From positions 992,001 to 1,056,000 of the forward strand of contig JAPDRP010000006.1 in assembly GCA_030247845.1 (NCBI GenBank): 64,000 nt of DNA, in the 5' to 3' direction. Positions within the stretch are counted from its first letter, which is position 1, and each line of letters begins with the position of its first letter. Below are positions 8,612 to 19,790 of this stretch, piece after piece. The DNA comes from Coniosporium tulheliwenetii. Lineage: Eukaryota > Ascomycota > Dothideomycetes. Both the position numbers and the translations under genes were made by a program. A model generated the notes under the pieces. The model saw nothing but the letters and a program-made list of their open reading frames with translations, made no database searches and was not told where the DNA came from.

Positions 8612-11600
8612 CTAGAAGCCAAACGGATTTTGCGGGGCTAGAGCAGGATGTTGTCAGCAGTGTTTTCGTGAACGCAGAGTATGATCTTGGCTTACTAGCT
8701 TGGCTTAAGTTCGCCCTCCGCCCCGTCGGCTGCGGCACCAGCTTGTTCGCTTCACCCGCAACTCCGAACCTCACCGGGGAGGCGGTCCCGTCTTCTGTGG
8801 CACCAACGGCGCCAGCGTCTGTTGAGGCATCGGCGGCATCGGGGGCATAGGCGGCGCATTGAACGTCGACGGCGGCTGCCCAAACCCTGTTTGCTGCGGC
8901 TGGAACCCAGTCGGCTGCGGCGGGAAGCCGGTTCTTTGCGGCTGCAGGGGTGGAGGCAGGAATGCGTTGATACCCGTTTGCTGCGGCTGCATGGGCTGGG
9001 GCGTGAAAGTCTGTTGCTGGAAGCCTGTGGGTTGTGGCTGGAAACCTGTGGCCTGAGGCTGGAAAGGTCGTGCTGGCGGATCGGCGAAGGGAGAACCGCT
9101 CTGCTGCCCCGCGAGAAGCTGTTGCTGGAAAGCCGGGTTTGGGAAGCCTGTTGACTGCAGTTGCTGGAACTGCTGTGGCGGTTGCCCGAATTGTTGGAAG
9201 CCAGTGGGTTGGGGCATGATACCGTTGGCGAACTGGCCGGGGAACTGCTGAGGAAAACCAGCGCCTTGAGGCGGCATCTGCTCTGCTGCAAACTGCTGCG
9301 GCATCCGCTGCTGGTTCAACTGCTCCTGCATACTCTGGCCCACCGGCGCCGGTCGAGCCTGCAATTGCCCAGGACTCTGATATCCAGTGAGCTGCGGCTG
9401 CAGTGGTGGAGGTGCGAACTGGCTCTGCGGAAAATTTTGCGGCGCAGACGCTGCACGTTGGGGTGGAGGTGCGATGAGGCCTGCCTGCGGTTGCAGCTGC
9501 TGCGGTGCTTGCGGTCTCTGCCTTGGGGCTGCGGTCTGCTGATGCTGGAGATTGGCTGGTGAGTTCGCGAGCTGTTCAAACAAAGACGGCGTAGCTCCTG
9601 TCGGAACGGGTTGCTGTTGCGCAGCGGCCGGTGCAGCAGCTGGTGTAACTTGGGTTTGAGGCGTGGGCATCGGCGCCGGCGTAGGTTGTAAGGGTGGTGT
9701 GAGCAGATCCAAGCCTGCCAAATCGGGGGGCAAAGTAGGTGCTGGGGCCGGTGCTGGTGCTTGTGCTGGTGGAGCGGATACTGCTGCCGGACGACCATTG
9801 GCAGATTTCGTGGGCTTGTTCTCCCATGCATCGTCATCGAAGCCAGATAAGACGGGTTCCCTCTTTGGGGCCGTGGCGAGGGGAGTTGCCGCTGCTTCGG
9901 CCGGTAGCCTCTTATCAGGAGAACCGTCGGTTGTTTGCTCAAAGACCTTTGGATCCACGACGTCGCTCGTCTGTACGGGAGGCGCTGGCCGACCTTTTCT
10001 GGTGTTGTTCTTCAGCGCTCCTCCGGGGCCAGAGAATAGACCACCCGCAGTGCCGTTGGCGCCATCACCACCCTCGCCCTCCTGTATTGTCGTAGTGTCC
10101 CCAAAGCTCACGCCTCGTTTCCCTTGGGCGGCATTCCGACCGAACTTAGTGTCAAGATGCTTCAAGACTCTTAGGATATCGCCTTCCTTCAGTCCAAGCA
10201 CCCTCAGCGTCTTTTCAGTGATGTCCGGCAGGTTCTCCTCGCCCATCTGGTCCCTCGCAAAGGCAGACGCGTACCGCTCGCAGATTTGCGGATTGATGCC
10301 ACACGCGAGGAAGAAATCGAACCAGTCATACTCCGGTTTCTTTGGCTGCTCGATGGTAGCACCGGCTTTGGGGCGTGAGCTAGCGGGAGCATCCCTCGCC
10401 GAAGAATCCCTCGCCTTGTCTTTTGCTCGCTGTGTACTTCTCCGCTTGATGTCTGATAGTGGTTTGTCTTCGTCCAGAGATACTCCCGTGGCACGTTCAA
10501 CATATTCAAGATCTTCAATAGACATCTTGGGAACTGGCACCGCAATCTTGACACCGTTGAGCTTGTGCAAGTGAATCTTGCCATCTTTCAGACCGATAAA
10601 CTCGGCTTCGACCTTGAAAGATCCCGTTCGGTCTGTCCACGTGCGTATCCGGGATTTGTCTGGTTCTTCGCAAGTCAATACCTATGCAAACTCACGTGGT
10701 CGTCTGTACTCACTGGGCTTCGAAGTCGTTGGTGCTTTCGCGTCTTTGCTCTCGCGCCTTCCTCCCTGTGAAGTGCGCCTCGTGTCAATTTCTTCCTGCG
10801 CTCTCGAAGAAGTACGCTCAGGCAGCTGGAAGCCAGGGCCTACCTCTGCCTGCTTGTCTTCCTTCTTCTTGTTCGCCCGCGATGCCTGTCTGGCTAGCCT
10901 CTCCTCCTCGAGCCGGTTCTGCTCCACCGTCGATCTGGCCGCGTTAAGGCCTCTCATGCTGTCTGGTTGAGGTTCCACCACTCCCGTAATCTCCACGTAG
11001 CTGCTTGGCACTACGCCTTCTTTCCCATTTTTCAGCCTCCTGACCATCCACCATTCGTCGCTTTTTGTGTCATCCAGTACGATGACCTCATCATCCACAG
11101 CGACAGTAACCTCATCATCGCCTTGTGCCATGAATTCGTACAGCATCTTCCCCTTCTTTTGCCCTCCACCCGTGCTGGCAGCAATGACTTCTCTCAACCC
11201 CTCCGCCCTCGCCGCCCCCGCCAGCTCTCCCAGTGCGCTGACAATCTCCATGGCCGTATCCTTGGCACCAGCATGGAGATCCGCGCTCTTGCTCGGCCGC
11301 ACAAGCTCCATGAACACGTGCTTCCCCTCGATCGAATAGTGCGTCAGCTTGTCAGCCGTCCATTCTTTCGTCGGCCCATCTCGCGACTTCTCGGGAGAGA
11401 TCGTGATCAAGCCTTTTGCGATGTTGATTCCAAGCGTCATGGGCATCTTCTTGTTCTTGCCCATATGCGAGATCATCTCGTGGATATTGTAGAGGTGAAA
11501 GCCGGTCGGGGACTGGAGCTCGTGGTCCTCAGAGTAGTCGCGCGGACTCGGGGTAGGCATAAAGCCGCCGGGTGGGGAAGGCGAGCGGCGGGTTGCATAC

Positions 11601-12427
11601 TGTGTTATTGGCGGCGAGAGTTGCTGGGATACTGGTCGTTGCGGAATCGCCGGCGGTGGCTCTTCGTCGGACTCCTCGGGAGTATACTGCGGCTGGCGAG
11701 GAGGCGGGCTGAGTGCTGGAGGCGGGGATACGATGGCTCGGCCTGAGCTCGCCGAGCGCTGTCTCGTCTTTTGCTGGATAATGGCGGCCACTGCTGCGGC
11801 GGGATTTGGTGGGGGGCTTGCTGGCGAGTCTGGTGTCGGCGGCGAATATCGATCAGCCTCAGGCTCAGGCTCTGCTTCCACAGCTCGTGGTCGCGCCGGC
11901 ATTGCGGGAGCGGCTGCTGTGTTCGACGCTTCGATATAGTTGGCTGGCGCAAAACCGTATTCCCCAGCCAGGCCCACCAGCGTCCAGTCTGGGTCTGATG
12001 TGTCGTATACGTCGAGAATGGCATCTTCGGTGAAGGAGAGCTCCTCGTCGGTCTGTCGGGTGTAGTCGTAGAGAGCTCTCGCTCTGGTCAAGGGTGTCGC
12101 CTGGTAGTGAGGCGTGGTTAGCGGATGCCCGTTAAGCGCTACAATCCAGTACATCCAGGGCTATCCACCGCATAGCCGCGATAGCAGCATACCCTACACA
12201 TCCTTCTCGCAACGGGTTACGTTTCTTACCTCCTCGACGTAGTTGTTCGGAATCAACCCCTCGGGCTCCTCCTCATCCTCGCTCTGGGCCTTCTTTTTCG
12301 CCCTCCACCAATCATCGTCGGTGCTCTTCTCTAGCACAAACAGCAAATCGCCTTCCTTTATCTCGAGCTCGCCGCTGCTCTGCGGGTTGTAGTCGTAGAG
12401 GGCGCGATATATACCGAGGAACACCAT
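8612..12427 (-). CDS. SLA1: Actin cytoskeleton-regulatory complex protein Sla1
   Basis: Four exons: 12427-12230, 12100-10714, 10659-8696 and 8637-8612, with introns of 129, 54 and 58 bp (GTAAGA, GTGAGT and GTAAGC donors). Domains in order: SH3 at about residues 4-65 (starting MVFLGIYRALYDY), SH3 at 72-128 (ARALYDYTRQTDEELSF), a PH-like middle region at 265-370, a third SH3 at 385-440, the SHD1 domain at 530-590 (RIRTWTDRTGSFKVEAEFIG), the SAM-like SHD2 at 639-702 (YDWFDFFLACGI), then a Gln/Pro-rich tail with many xxQPTGF repeats. These repeats are the Sla1 sites for Pan1/End3-type EH-domain partners. The tail ends in QPTGRRANLSQA then TPQNPFGF, the last residues encoded by a 26-bp exon. As read, exon 3 hits a TGA at 8773-8771 just after a G4 run (8776-8779). 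One extra base restores a 1191-codon frame. Role: endocytic coat scaffold at cortical actin patches. Confidence 0.9.
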
Positions 12428-13293
12428 TGTGGGCGAGTGGTGAGGCTTCGTGGGTGATCGAAGCGGTCAGGCGCAGAGGCTGTAAGTCAAACACCGGTAC
12501 TGGGAGAAGGTGTTGAAGTCGGCTAGTGTTCTACAATGGATTGAGGCTGTGGCTCAGTGTACTGCAGTTCTTGCGGGTGTGGCATCAACAGGGGCCGGAC
12601 AAGCGCTGTCAATCCGGCGCAACGGGGGTCCAGGCGGATTAGTGCGTTGTAGAAGCTTTTCGAGAATTACGAGTAAGAATGCAAAGGGTCTTCTATGGCT
12701 ATGAGATTCGTGAGGGTACAGGCCCGGTGGTGACTTGGTGGTGAGCATGGAGCGGCAGTGGTCCGAGATGCATGTTCCGCCAAGCCTGTGGCCCTGCATG
12801 AACTTCGTCATCCTCAGCGAAGCAATTCGACCAGGTCCCAATATCTGACAAGCACCGCAAGGTTACTGCTGAACTGTCTCCGGTGGAGGGCTCGAAGCTA
12901 GTTTGTAAAGCATAGAAGCAAGCCTAGTAATGGTTAAGATTCCTTGTCTATCTACATCACCAACCACCGCTATATCAGGATAGTCGAGAGGTCGAGCCCT
13001 TTAACAAACCCCGGAACTCGGTGGACGACAGCGTAGAGAATGTCTCGAAATGATCCGCTAGAACCACTGTTGCAGTCAACGGCTGGATCCTGAGATAGCA
13101 GCTTCGTGCGGCTAATAATCGTATTCGTACAGGAGTAGCACCACGCGCTCTGAAGAGCATTGCTAAGCATATCCCTACGGGAACTGCGGCCTCTGAAGAT
13201 CTTCTGATACTCGTTCAAGTGAACTGTGCGTCACGGAAGTGGTGGAGGCGAAGGACAGCAAGGATGTCGCTCGTGGGTTTTTCCGGTTCAAAT
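12428..13293. other. Intergenic region (SLA1 promoter and MFS 3' flank)
   Basis: Open frames such as 12970-13218 minus (82 codons) and 12554-12841 minus have no motif I recognise and no convincing splice sites. The left part should hold the SLA1 5' UTR and promoter. Confidence 0.35.
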
Positions 13294-14935
13294 TCAATAC
13301 GTGAAGCGGAAGCCTTCCTGCACACGTCGTTAGCTGAGCGGGTCTGTCTGTATGTGTGCCAACCTACAGTCTCTTCAATGATCGCTTTCCCCTTCTCTTG
13401 GCGTCTGTTGGCCCTCACAAAATAGATAGAGAAGGCACACACGACTGCGATCATCAGAACGTGCGAGCTATGCGTAGTGTTAGCGGTACACATTGGTGCA
13501 GTCATGAGATTGCTCACCCTATAGACACCCATATGGCTGTCATGTATCTTGGCGATTCATCGCGCCGGACCAGAAAGCTGCCAGCAATTCCACCAAGACC
13601 ATTGCAGGCGGTAACAGCCGCAGCAGTGAAGACCCTTTTCCACTGCCCAGCAATATTGTTGGCCTGGTACGCAGCCAGCGCGGCCCAATTGGCGATGTAT
13701 GCCCCTGTGGCAAGGTACGTACCGACGTAGCGGACAGTCACTTGGTCGCTGAAGCCGAGCATGCAGAAGCCGACGATGAGGCAGATCGAGTTGAACGTGA
13801 TGACCGGACCTCGCAGTCGGTACTTGTCGCCGATCCAGGAGGAGAGAAGAACTGGTATGACCGCGTAGTAGTATGGCGGCGCGGAAAGCAGTATAGACTT
13901 GTCGGAGCTGAAGCCCATACCCTTTTGTAGAATGATCGGTAGAAAGTATGAGAGAGATGTTGAGACGAGATTCAACAGGAAATACATTAGGCAAAAGCCG
14001 TACACCTTGGGGTCAGCTGCATGGCGGAGAACCTTCTTCAAGGCAAAGCTGTCAGGCTGCACATCACCGCGGTCCCTCTGAATCCGCGCCGCAGCTACAT
14101 CAGCTTCCTCCTTGCTCAGGAAGTAGAAACTCTGATGCGCCTTTTCTGGGAAGTCGACGATCCACCAGTACGTCAAAACCCCCAGTACACAGGTGATCGT
14201 ACCCTGTACAAGAAACATCCACCGCCAGCCCTCGAGCCCGCATGTCCCGTGGAGCCGATTGAGGCCAAAGTTGGCAATGCTGCCCGTGGCGAGAATGATG
14301 ACTTGGCCGCTCTGAAGGAATGCGAACCGTAATTGCTGTTCTTGTCGTGTATACCAGGTGCTGATGAGGTACGTCAAGCCTGGATAGATGCCGGACATCG
14401 AGATACCGAGCAGAACTCGGAGACATATCATCTGCCTCCATGTCCGGATGAACGCGGTGCAAAGGGTGATTAAGCCGAAGCAGATCGTGATGAAGCTGAA
14501 CCAGATTCGTGGACCAAAGGTTCTGGACGCAATCGTTGATGGCAATTGGAACACGATGCTTGCTACCGTAAAGATGAATATCGACACCGAGTAGCGGTTG
14601 CCTTGATCCAGTTCGAGGTCCTTAAGCATCGACGTGACGGAGGCACTGGAAATTACTCCTGAGTCGAGCAGGTTTAAGCTGCAAAGGATACCGGCAATCG
14701 TGCAGAGTCTAAGATCTGTCTTGAGTCGAATCCGCCTTTCGAGTTCCGGCTCCTCTTTGGATACCTCAGCGCCAGATACAGCGTCTGCTTCGAGAGTTTC
14801 TTCATTGCCATGGTTGATTCCCACGCTCTTGCTGGGTTGAAGCAGGGGGACGTCGAGGACGAGCGGCTGGGGATGGACATACCTCCGTCTCAATTGCTCG
14901 TTCGTAGGGAAGATAAATGCTTCATCCATGCACAA
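13294..14935 (-). CDS. MFS transporter, anion:cation symporter (Dal5/allantoate permease-like)
   Basis: Three exons: 14935-13518, 13467-13368 and 13317-13294. Both introns are exactly 50 bp, with GTGAGC and GTAGGT donors and GCTAAC branch sites. The product is 513 aa. About 12 membrane segments are visible, starting at LCTIAGILCSLNLLDSGVI. The motif region between TM2 and TM3, the segment ISMSGIYPGLTYLISTWYT and the segment LEGWRWMFLVQGTITC are typical of the ACS/Dal5 family that imports allantoate, nicotinate, pantothenate and other small organic anions with protons. The tail EEGFRFTY-like end comes from the 8-codon last exon. An alternative start is the Met two codons downstream. The substrate cannot be told from sequence. 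Confidence 0.85.
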
Positions 14936-15259
14936 TATGCTGTGCGGGTCCGGAAACGGAAGAGAGTGGTTACATCATTACCTTACGGCGTGAGAGTAGC
15001 ACGCGTAGATAGATTGAATACAAGCAAGCCGCCGGACGGGTGATGTTGTACATCAGTAACAGGAACTGCTCTCGAACTTCTGATAGCAACTACCTGTAGA
15101 GTATGCCTCCAAGTGCGTATACATGCCGTGTTAGCGTGCAGGGTTGTAAGGTAATCTTCAATGTCACGTGAGGTGCGAGGGCGTTTGGAGGCTCAGTTCA
15201 CGACGGTGGATGTTCCGACGCCCAACTTCGACTGCTCTCTTAAGATGAAAACCTAGCCT
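14936..15259. other. Intergenic: upstream region of the MFS gene
   Basis: GC-balanced DNA without a supported gene. It carries the presumed promoter of the MFS gene and then passes abruptly into the AT-rich repeat at about 15260. Confidence 0.4.
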
Positions 15260-16075
15260 TGGAATGATACAATATGATTCGCGGGTTAAGAGAGTGATAG
15301 AAATACTAGGCGGATTATAGTTAGAAATATGCAAGGATTCGGATTTAGTTCTAATTTACTAATTTAATAGAGACTTTCGTCTTTATTAAGTATTGTAAAG
15401 TCTATATTAATATGCAAAGCGTTTGTTTTCAATTCTATTGCTATTATTATTATAAGCTTTCTATAAAACTTATAGAGTTATATATGTAAGAAAAAGGTAT
15501 TTTCTATTAAACTAAGCTTTTATAGCTAGTCTAGATTGATTTATAAGTAGAAGATTCCATAAGTTTCTATAGGATTCTATATGGTTTAATAAGATTCTAT
15601 AAGGTTCTAGAAGATTCTAGAAGCTTCTATCTATTACGTAATACTATATAAAATTATATAATGCTTATTAGTCCTATAGAAGGCTCTAGATAGCCTTTTA
15701 TATAGATATATAAAAACTCTTCTCTTTCTTCTAAAAAGAGAAAAACAATAAGATAAAATAATAGTAATACTATACTATATTATTATTTCTTTTTGTTTAT
15801 ATCTTTATATTCTTTTCTAAATAGAAAATATCTATACTTCTGCTAACTAAGCTAGTTTAGCCCTATTCTAGCTTAGTAGAACTAAATAAAACTATCTTAG
15901 CTCCATCTTAGTTCTTATAGCATTAACTACCACGAGAAGAGCAGTATATGCTACTTGAGTAGTAGAACTAGCGAGCCGCTACTCGATGCTCTAGGCTATA
16001 CTACTACTTACTTAATAGGCTGTGCTAGTGCTTATAAGAGAACGAAGAGCGGTGCGGTCTGCTAGCCCGTTTCGG
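15260..16075. repeat. AT-rich decayed repeat fragment, inverted relative of 57870-58330
   Basis: Base composition drops sharply. The stretch is dominated by TATA, CTAG and TTCTA words and has no open frame. The part from about 15490 to 15920 aligns base by base with the reverse complement of 57870-58330, including flanks of a 10-bp tandem repeat, so both are copies of one dispersed element. The remaining flanks are not recognised. This is a small RIP-like island between the MFS and acyl-CoA dehydrogenase genes. Confidence 0.65.
15547..15632. repeat. 10-bp-period tandem repeat
   Basis: About eight consecutive units close to ATTCTATAAG / GTTCTAGAAG, with exact 10-bp spacing. The inverted relative at about 58145-58260 has about eleven units. 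Confidence 0.7.
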
Positions 16076-16387
16076 TTCCTTAAAGTAAGGGATGACGCTG
16101 GCTTAACGACCTAATGCTGGGCGGGGTGAGGAAGATGAACGAGTGATATTCAAAGGGTTTGATGTGATTTGATGTGACAAAATGGCTAGTGAGCGAGAAC
16201 GGAATTGCCCCGTACCATTGGGGCGGGGTCAAATACAGTATTCGGAAAGCAATGGAAAAGAGCGGCTGAATGCACAAGAGCAGAGGCATAGAACAGCTAC
16301 TACAATCGTTTGAGTGTCCGCTCTCTATCAATCCATAGGTGATCCGATGTACTTATTATCGCCGGATAGGGTATGGGGAGTCTTCCT
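16076..16387. other. Intergenic 3' flank of the acyl-CoA dehydrogenase gene
   Basis: No gene supported. Composition returns to GC-balanced. Confidence 0.4.
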
Positions 16388-17763
16388 TCACAGCTTCCAC
16401 CCTTTTGCTCTTGCCAAACCAGTCTCTTGTCTGACAGCCAAATCCTCAATGATCTCCTCACTGCCTCCACCAACTACCATCATCCTCAGATCCCTACTGA
16501 TTTGCTCGACAGTCGCGCCCACTCCACCCTTCTGGTAACCTGCTCCACCCAGAATCTGCTGTGCCTCTCTTGCCGCCATCTCCAGGATCCTACCTCCTTG
16601 CACTTTCGCCAACGCAATCTTTCCTGCAATGGTAGGAGACTGCCATCCTAGCGGCTCGCACTGAATGTGATAGGCGATTTGCTCTAACCACGCCCAGTGC
16701 GACTCAACATACCGGGCCAGCGTGGCCAGCTTGTGCCTGATGATCTGGTGCGAGATAAGAGGTTTGCCAAACGTTTCCCGCGTGTGCGCATATTTGAATG
16801 CCGTAGAGAGACAAGTCCTCGCTTTCCGGTTACAGCCTATGCACATGACGAACCGCTCGCGATTGAAGTTCGTCATGATGTACTTGAACCCCTCGTTTTC
16901 ATTGCCCAGGAGATTCTCGGCAGGGACCTTGACGTTGTCGAGCTCGATGAACGAGGCGCCGCCGGCATTCTGTCCACTGTTGTAGATCTTGCGCCGGCTC
17001 AGGCCGGGGCTGTCCATGGGGATTACGAGCACGCTAATGCCCTTCATTCCCGAATCTCGAGGGCCGGTGCGGACAGCGGTGGTCATGTGTGTCGCCCATG
17101 GAGCGCCGGTAATCCATTTCTTATACCCATTGACGGTATAATACTTTCTATCGGAGCTCTTCACAGCAGTAGTCTCGATCCCGCTAACGTCGGAACCGCC
17201 GCTTGGCTCCGTGATGCCTAGGCAGAAGCTGGTTTCCCACGTAAAGAGCCCTGGAAGCCATTTCTGCTTCTGCTCTTCCGTACCATGGTGGTAGACCGGT
17301 GGGATGCCGATAACTGAGGCACCCGCTAAGGAGCTCATCACGCCGCCCTCGACACGTGAGGTTTCGTCCGTCATGATCATGAGATGGAAGATGTCGAGTT
17401 GGTTAATTGGAATGCCAGCAGGATCCGGGACATCCTTTGGGCGGTGTTTAGAGGGTACATCTGAGAAAGGGATCTTGATTATGCGTCGTGAGTTAAGTCC
17501 AAGAAAATAGCGGAGGCAAGCATTACCCCAGTGCGAGCCCATTTCAGAGCTTCCTCCCTTGGAGCTTCACCCTTCTCCTCCCATTCGAGGGAGTATGGAA
17601 GGACATTGGTATCGATATAGCTCCGGATATACTCTCGCAGTCGTCTATGGCTATCGTTGTAGTATGGCGAATGAAGCGAATTGTACCAAGCCGGTTCAGC
17701 CCACGGTGCCAAGTTCCCGAAACGCTGCTCCGTCGAGGCTGCCTTCTTGGACGCTGAAGTCAT
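16388..17763 (-). CDS. Acyl-CoA dehydrogenase family flavoprotein
   Basis: Exon 1 is 17763-17527 (79 codons, starting MTSASKKAASTEQRFGNLAP), a 53-bp intron follows (17526-17474; GTAATG donor, TTAACTCAC branch region, ATCAAG acceptor), and exon 2 is 17473-16388. The product is 440 aa. Family hallmarks in order: TDETSRVEGGV, CLGITEPSGGSDVSGIETTA (FAD/substrate loop), YKKWITGAPWATHM, GQNAGGASFIELDNVKVPAE, HTRETFGKPLISHQIIRHKL, REAQQILGGAGYQKGG and VVGGGSEEIIEDLAVRQ, where the catalytic glutamate is expected. The closest type is the fungal ACAD group related to ACAD10/11-like enzymes. The chain-length preference and cellular site are not evident. No clear peroxisomal PTS1 is present (it ends GWKL). 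Confidence 0.88.
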
Positions 17764-17965
17764 TGTGCTTAAGGCTGGTGCGGTGAGATCACTCGAACCA
17801 TGATGGCATCAAGGCATTGCTGGATTGTTTATGTTTGCTTGTCAGCTGTCAGTTCCGCGTTGCGAGATACCGAGGACCCTGCGTGTGGGGTAAGTATAGG
17901 GCCTCGAGTAAAGTCTGCACGGTCCCGCATTAACACCACGGGAGCTCCATCCATTTTAGTATCCC
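17764..17965. other. Promoter region of the acyl-CoA dehydrogenase gene
   Basis: GC-balanced stretch between the gene start and the first fossil LTR. The LTR end lies only about 200 bp upstream of the start codon, so the transposon block may intrude on this gene's regulatory DNA. Confidence 0.4.
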
Positions 17966-18600
17966 TGTAACGAGGTTGGGGTCCTGATCAAGGAGAAAGG
18001 GAGTAGTGCCAAGATATAGTTAGTAAGGTGAGGATTGGTATCACAAGTGAGATCAGATCGGGTTACAAAGAATGCTGGATTCTTATTTAAGTTAAGCACA
18101 CCGTTCTAATAAACAAGAACGGTGCTGTCTATATACTAGTATCTCCTATACTATACTCTCTTTAATTAGGGCGATTAGTCCCTAATCGTACTAATCTTAC
18201 TAATTAAACCTGTTATAGCATCCTCTATAATTAGTTCCACATGTAATAATTAGCACTAATTACTTCTTAATCTATATCATCCACCGCGATTCGTAATACT
18301 ATCTCCTTTTCTCCTTAGCTTTTGTTCTAAAAGGTATATTCACTTCTTTTCTATAATATACTAAAAGCATATAAGCTAATACCTCGAAATTAGGAGTTAA
18401 ATAGTAGAGTTCTACTACTAGTAATAAACAATCTTCTATCATTTATCGCTATAATCTAGTTTCTTTTCTTTATTGCTTAGGTTTAGATATATCTATTCTA
18501 TACGATTGCTATTATTCTAAGTCTCTATCTTATCGCATGAACGTGTATTCTAGTTATTATATAGAGTGTATTTCTTTAAGTGCCATCTATAATCTAGTAT
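17966..18600 (-). repeat. Fossil LTR plus 3' end of a decayed Gypsy element (minus orientation)
   Basis: From TGTAACGAGGTTGGGGTC onward the sequence is the reverse complement of the LTR of the young Gypsy at 46453-53043, with C-to-T/G-to-A changes and a hairpin ACCGTTCT..AGAACGGT. After about 18295 it continues with the decayed segment corresponding to the region just inside the 3' LTR, where the young element has its antisense ORF. It ends in another repeat near 18595. Confidence 0.7.
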
Positions 18601-18880
18601 GAGGGTGTAGATGGTAAATACCGGTCGAGATTGGTTGTTTGTAAGGCTCAGATACAGGTAACAATCACAAAGATAAATATCACACGTAGCTGCTGGAGGC
18701 GTAGAAGGACGATAATTAGTATTGGTAAGGATGGTTGATTTCTGTCTAAGATTCCATATCGGAGCTGCTATTGTACAAGTGTATTGAGTTGTTGGTTCCG
18801 TAAAGTACTTTTAATAAAGGAAAGAAAAACCAGAAAGCCAAGCCCAGCCAGATTACGTGCTATCCAAATCTCCTACTATC
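18595..18880. repeat. Repeat copy, inverted relative of 57535-57835
   Basis: About 280 bp align with the reverse complement of 57535-57835: GAGGGTGTAGATGG, then a GAAGGACGATAATTAGTATT-like stretch, then CTTTTAATAAAGGAAAGAAA. It looks like the terminal or 3' part of a decayed element of unknown class. Confidence 0.6.
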
Positions 18881-19214
18881 TACCCCATTACACTAGTTAT
18901 TACTTATTAAGAATAGGAGTAGCTTCGCATCTACAGTAAGAAAATTTGTAAAAAGCTTCATGAAGCTCAATAAGCGATTATAGAGGCGAATCTCTATTAT
19001 ATATAGCTTAAGAAAGAGCTAGCTAAGTAGAAAAACTATTTCACCTAACTTATATTACAAACTATTTTTAATTAAGAAGGTAGAAGCTCTAGAGCGGGAG
19101 TAACTAAGCTTTTCTCTTAAGTTTCTAATAGATTTCCTAGATTCTAGGCCTATTGCTTTTTCTAATATACTTACTATATCTTCCGTAACTTAGAGCGCTC
19201 TAGATAGATTTCTT
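18881..19214. repeat. AT-rich decayed DNA
   Basis: No open frame, many TAG and TATA words. No similarity to the other blocks that I could follow. Confidence 0.5.
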
Positions 19215-19790
19215 TCTTATTTTTTTAATAATAATGGAACAAACAAATCGAGTCGATTTGTTTGCTTTTATATAAGAAATTTAGCGTCTTAGTAAGGAGT
19301 TTAGAATCGATTGGTTTGTAATTTCAGGTCGATTTGTTTGCTATTTCTACGCTCTGGTTTTTGCAAAACTTAAGCATTTAATCGAGTAGGAAAACTTATC
19401 TGCTAATATAGAAATTAAAAATATAAAAATCTAAGTGTATTACGTTTAAAGTTTAGATGCAAGTTAGAGGCACTTAGAGTAACTTTAATATTCTATGTTA
19501 GTTTATACATAACTATTACTCTATTAGAAACTAACTATATAATAAAAAAGCTAGTAACATATACAATTGATAATAGTAATAGATGGACATCCGCCTAGCA
19601 ATTATTTTAAACTAAATTGAATATATAAATTAATGAATAAGAAATAGAAACAAACAAAGAAGTAGGAAGAAAGAAGGAGAAAAAAAGAAGAGAGAAAAGT
19701 TAGCTATAGATTTATTTTAGTAGATATTCAGATACATACTCGAGTATAAAATTATAATATATAGAGAATGCTTGCTTGCTATCGCTTCTA
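19215..19790. repeat. Decayed element sharing its start with 53105-53840
   Basis: Aligns in the same orientation with 53105-53840: a long palindrome, ATTTAGCGTCTTAG, half-palindrome repeats, and an end with GATTATAATATATAGRGAAT. Both copies diverge after this segment, so it may be the conserved terminal region of a transposon family. RIP-like changes are frequent. Confidence 0.6.
19240..19264. repeat. 25-bp near-perfect palindrome
   Basis: CAAACAAATCGA and its exact reverse complement flank one central G. Further half-sites of the form GTCGATTTGTTTG lie at about 19300 and 19326. The related repeat has the same palindrome at 53124-53144. Confidence 0.75.

Noticed and set aside
8532..8774. A separate 80-codon minus gene starting MRFGVAGEANKL
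   Set aside because: Its first half is the SLA1 C-terminal tail in the restored frame; the second half reads through the SLA1 intron.
9663..10574. A 303-codon plus frame antisense to SLA1
   Set aside because: Gly/Ala/Ser-rich shadow of the Pro/Gln-rich SLA1 tail; no domain, and the sense frame is clearly the gene.
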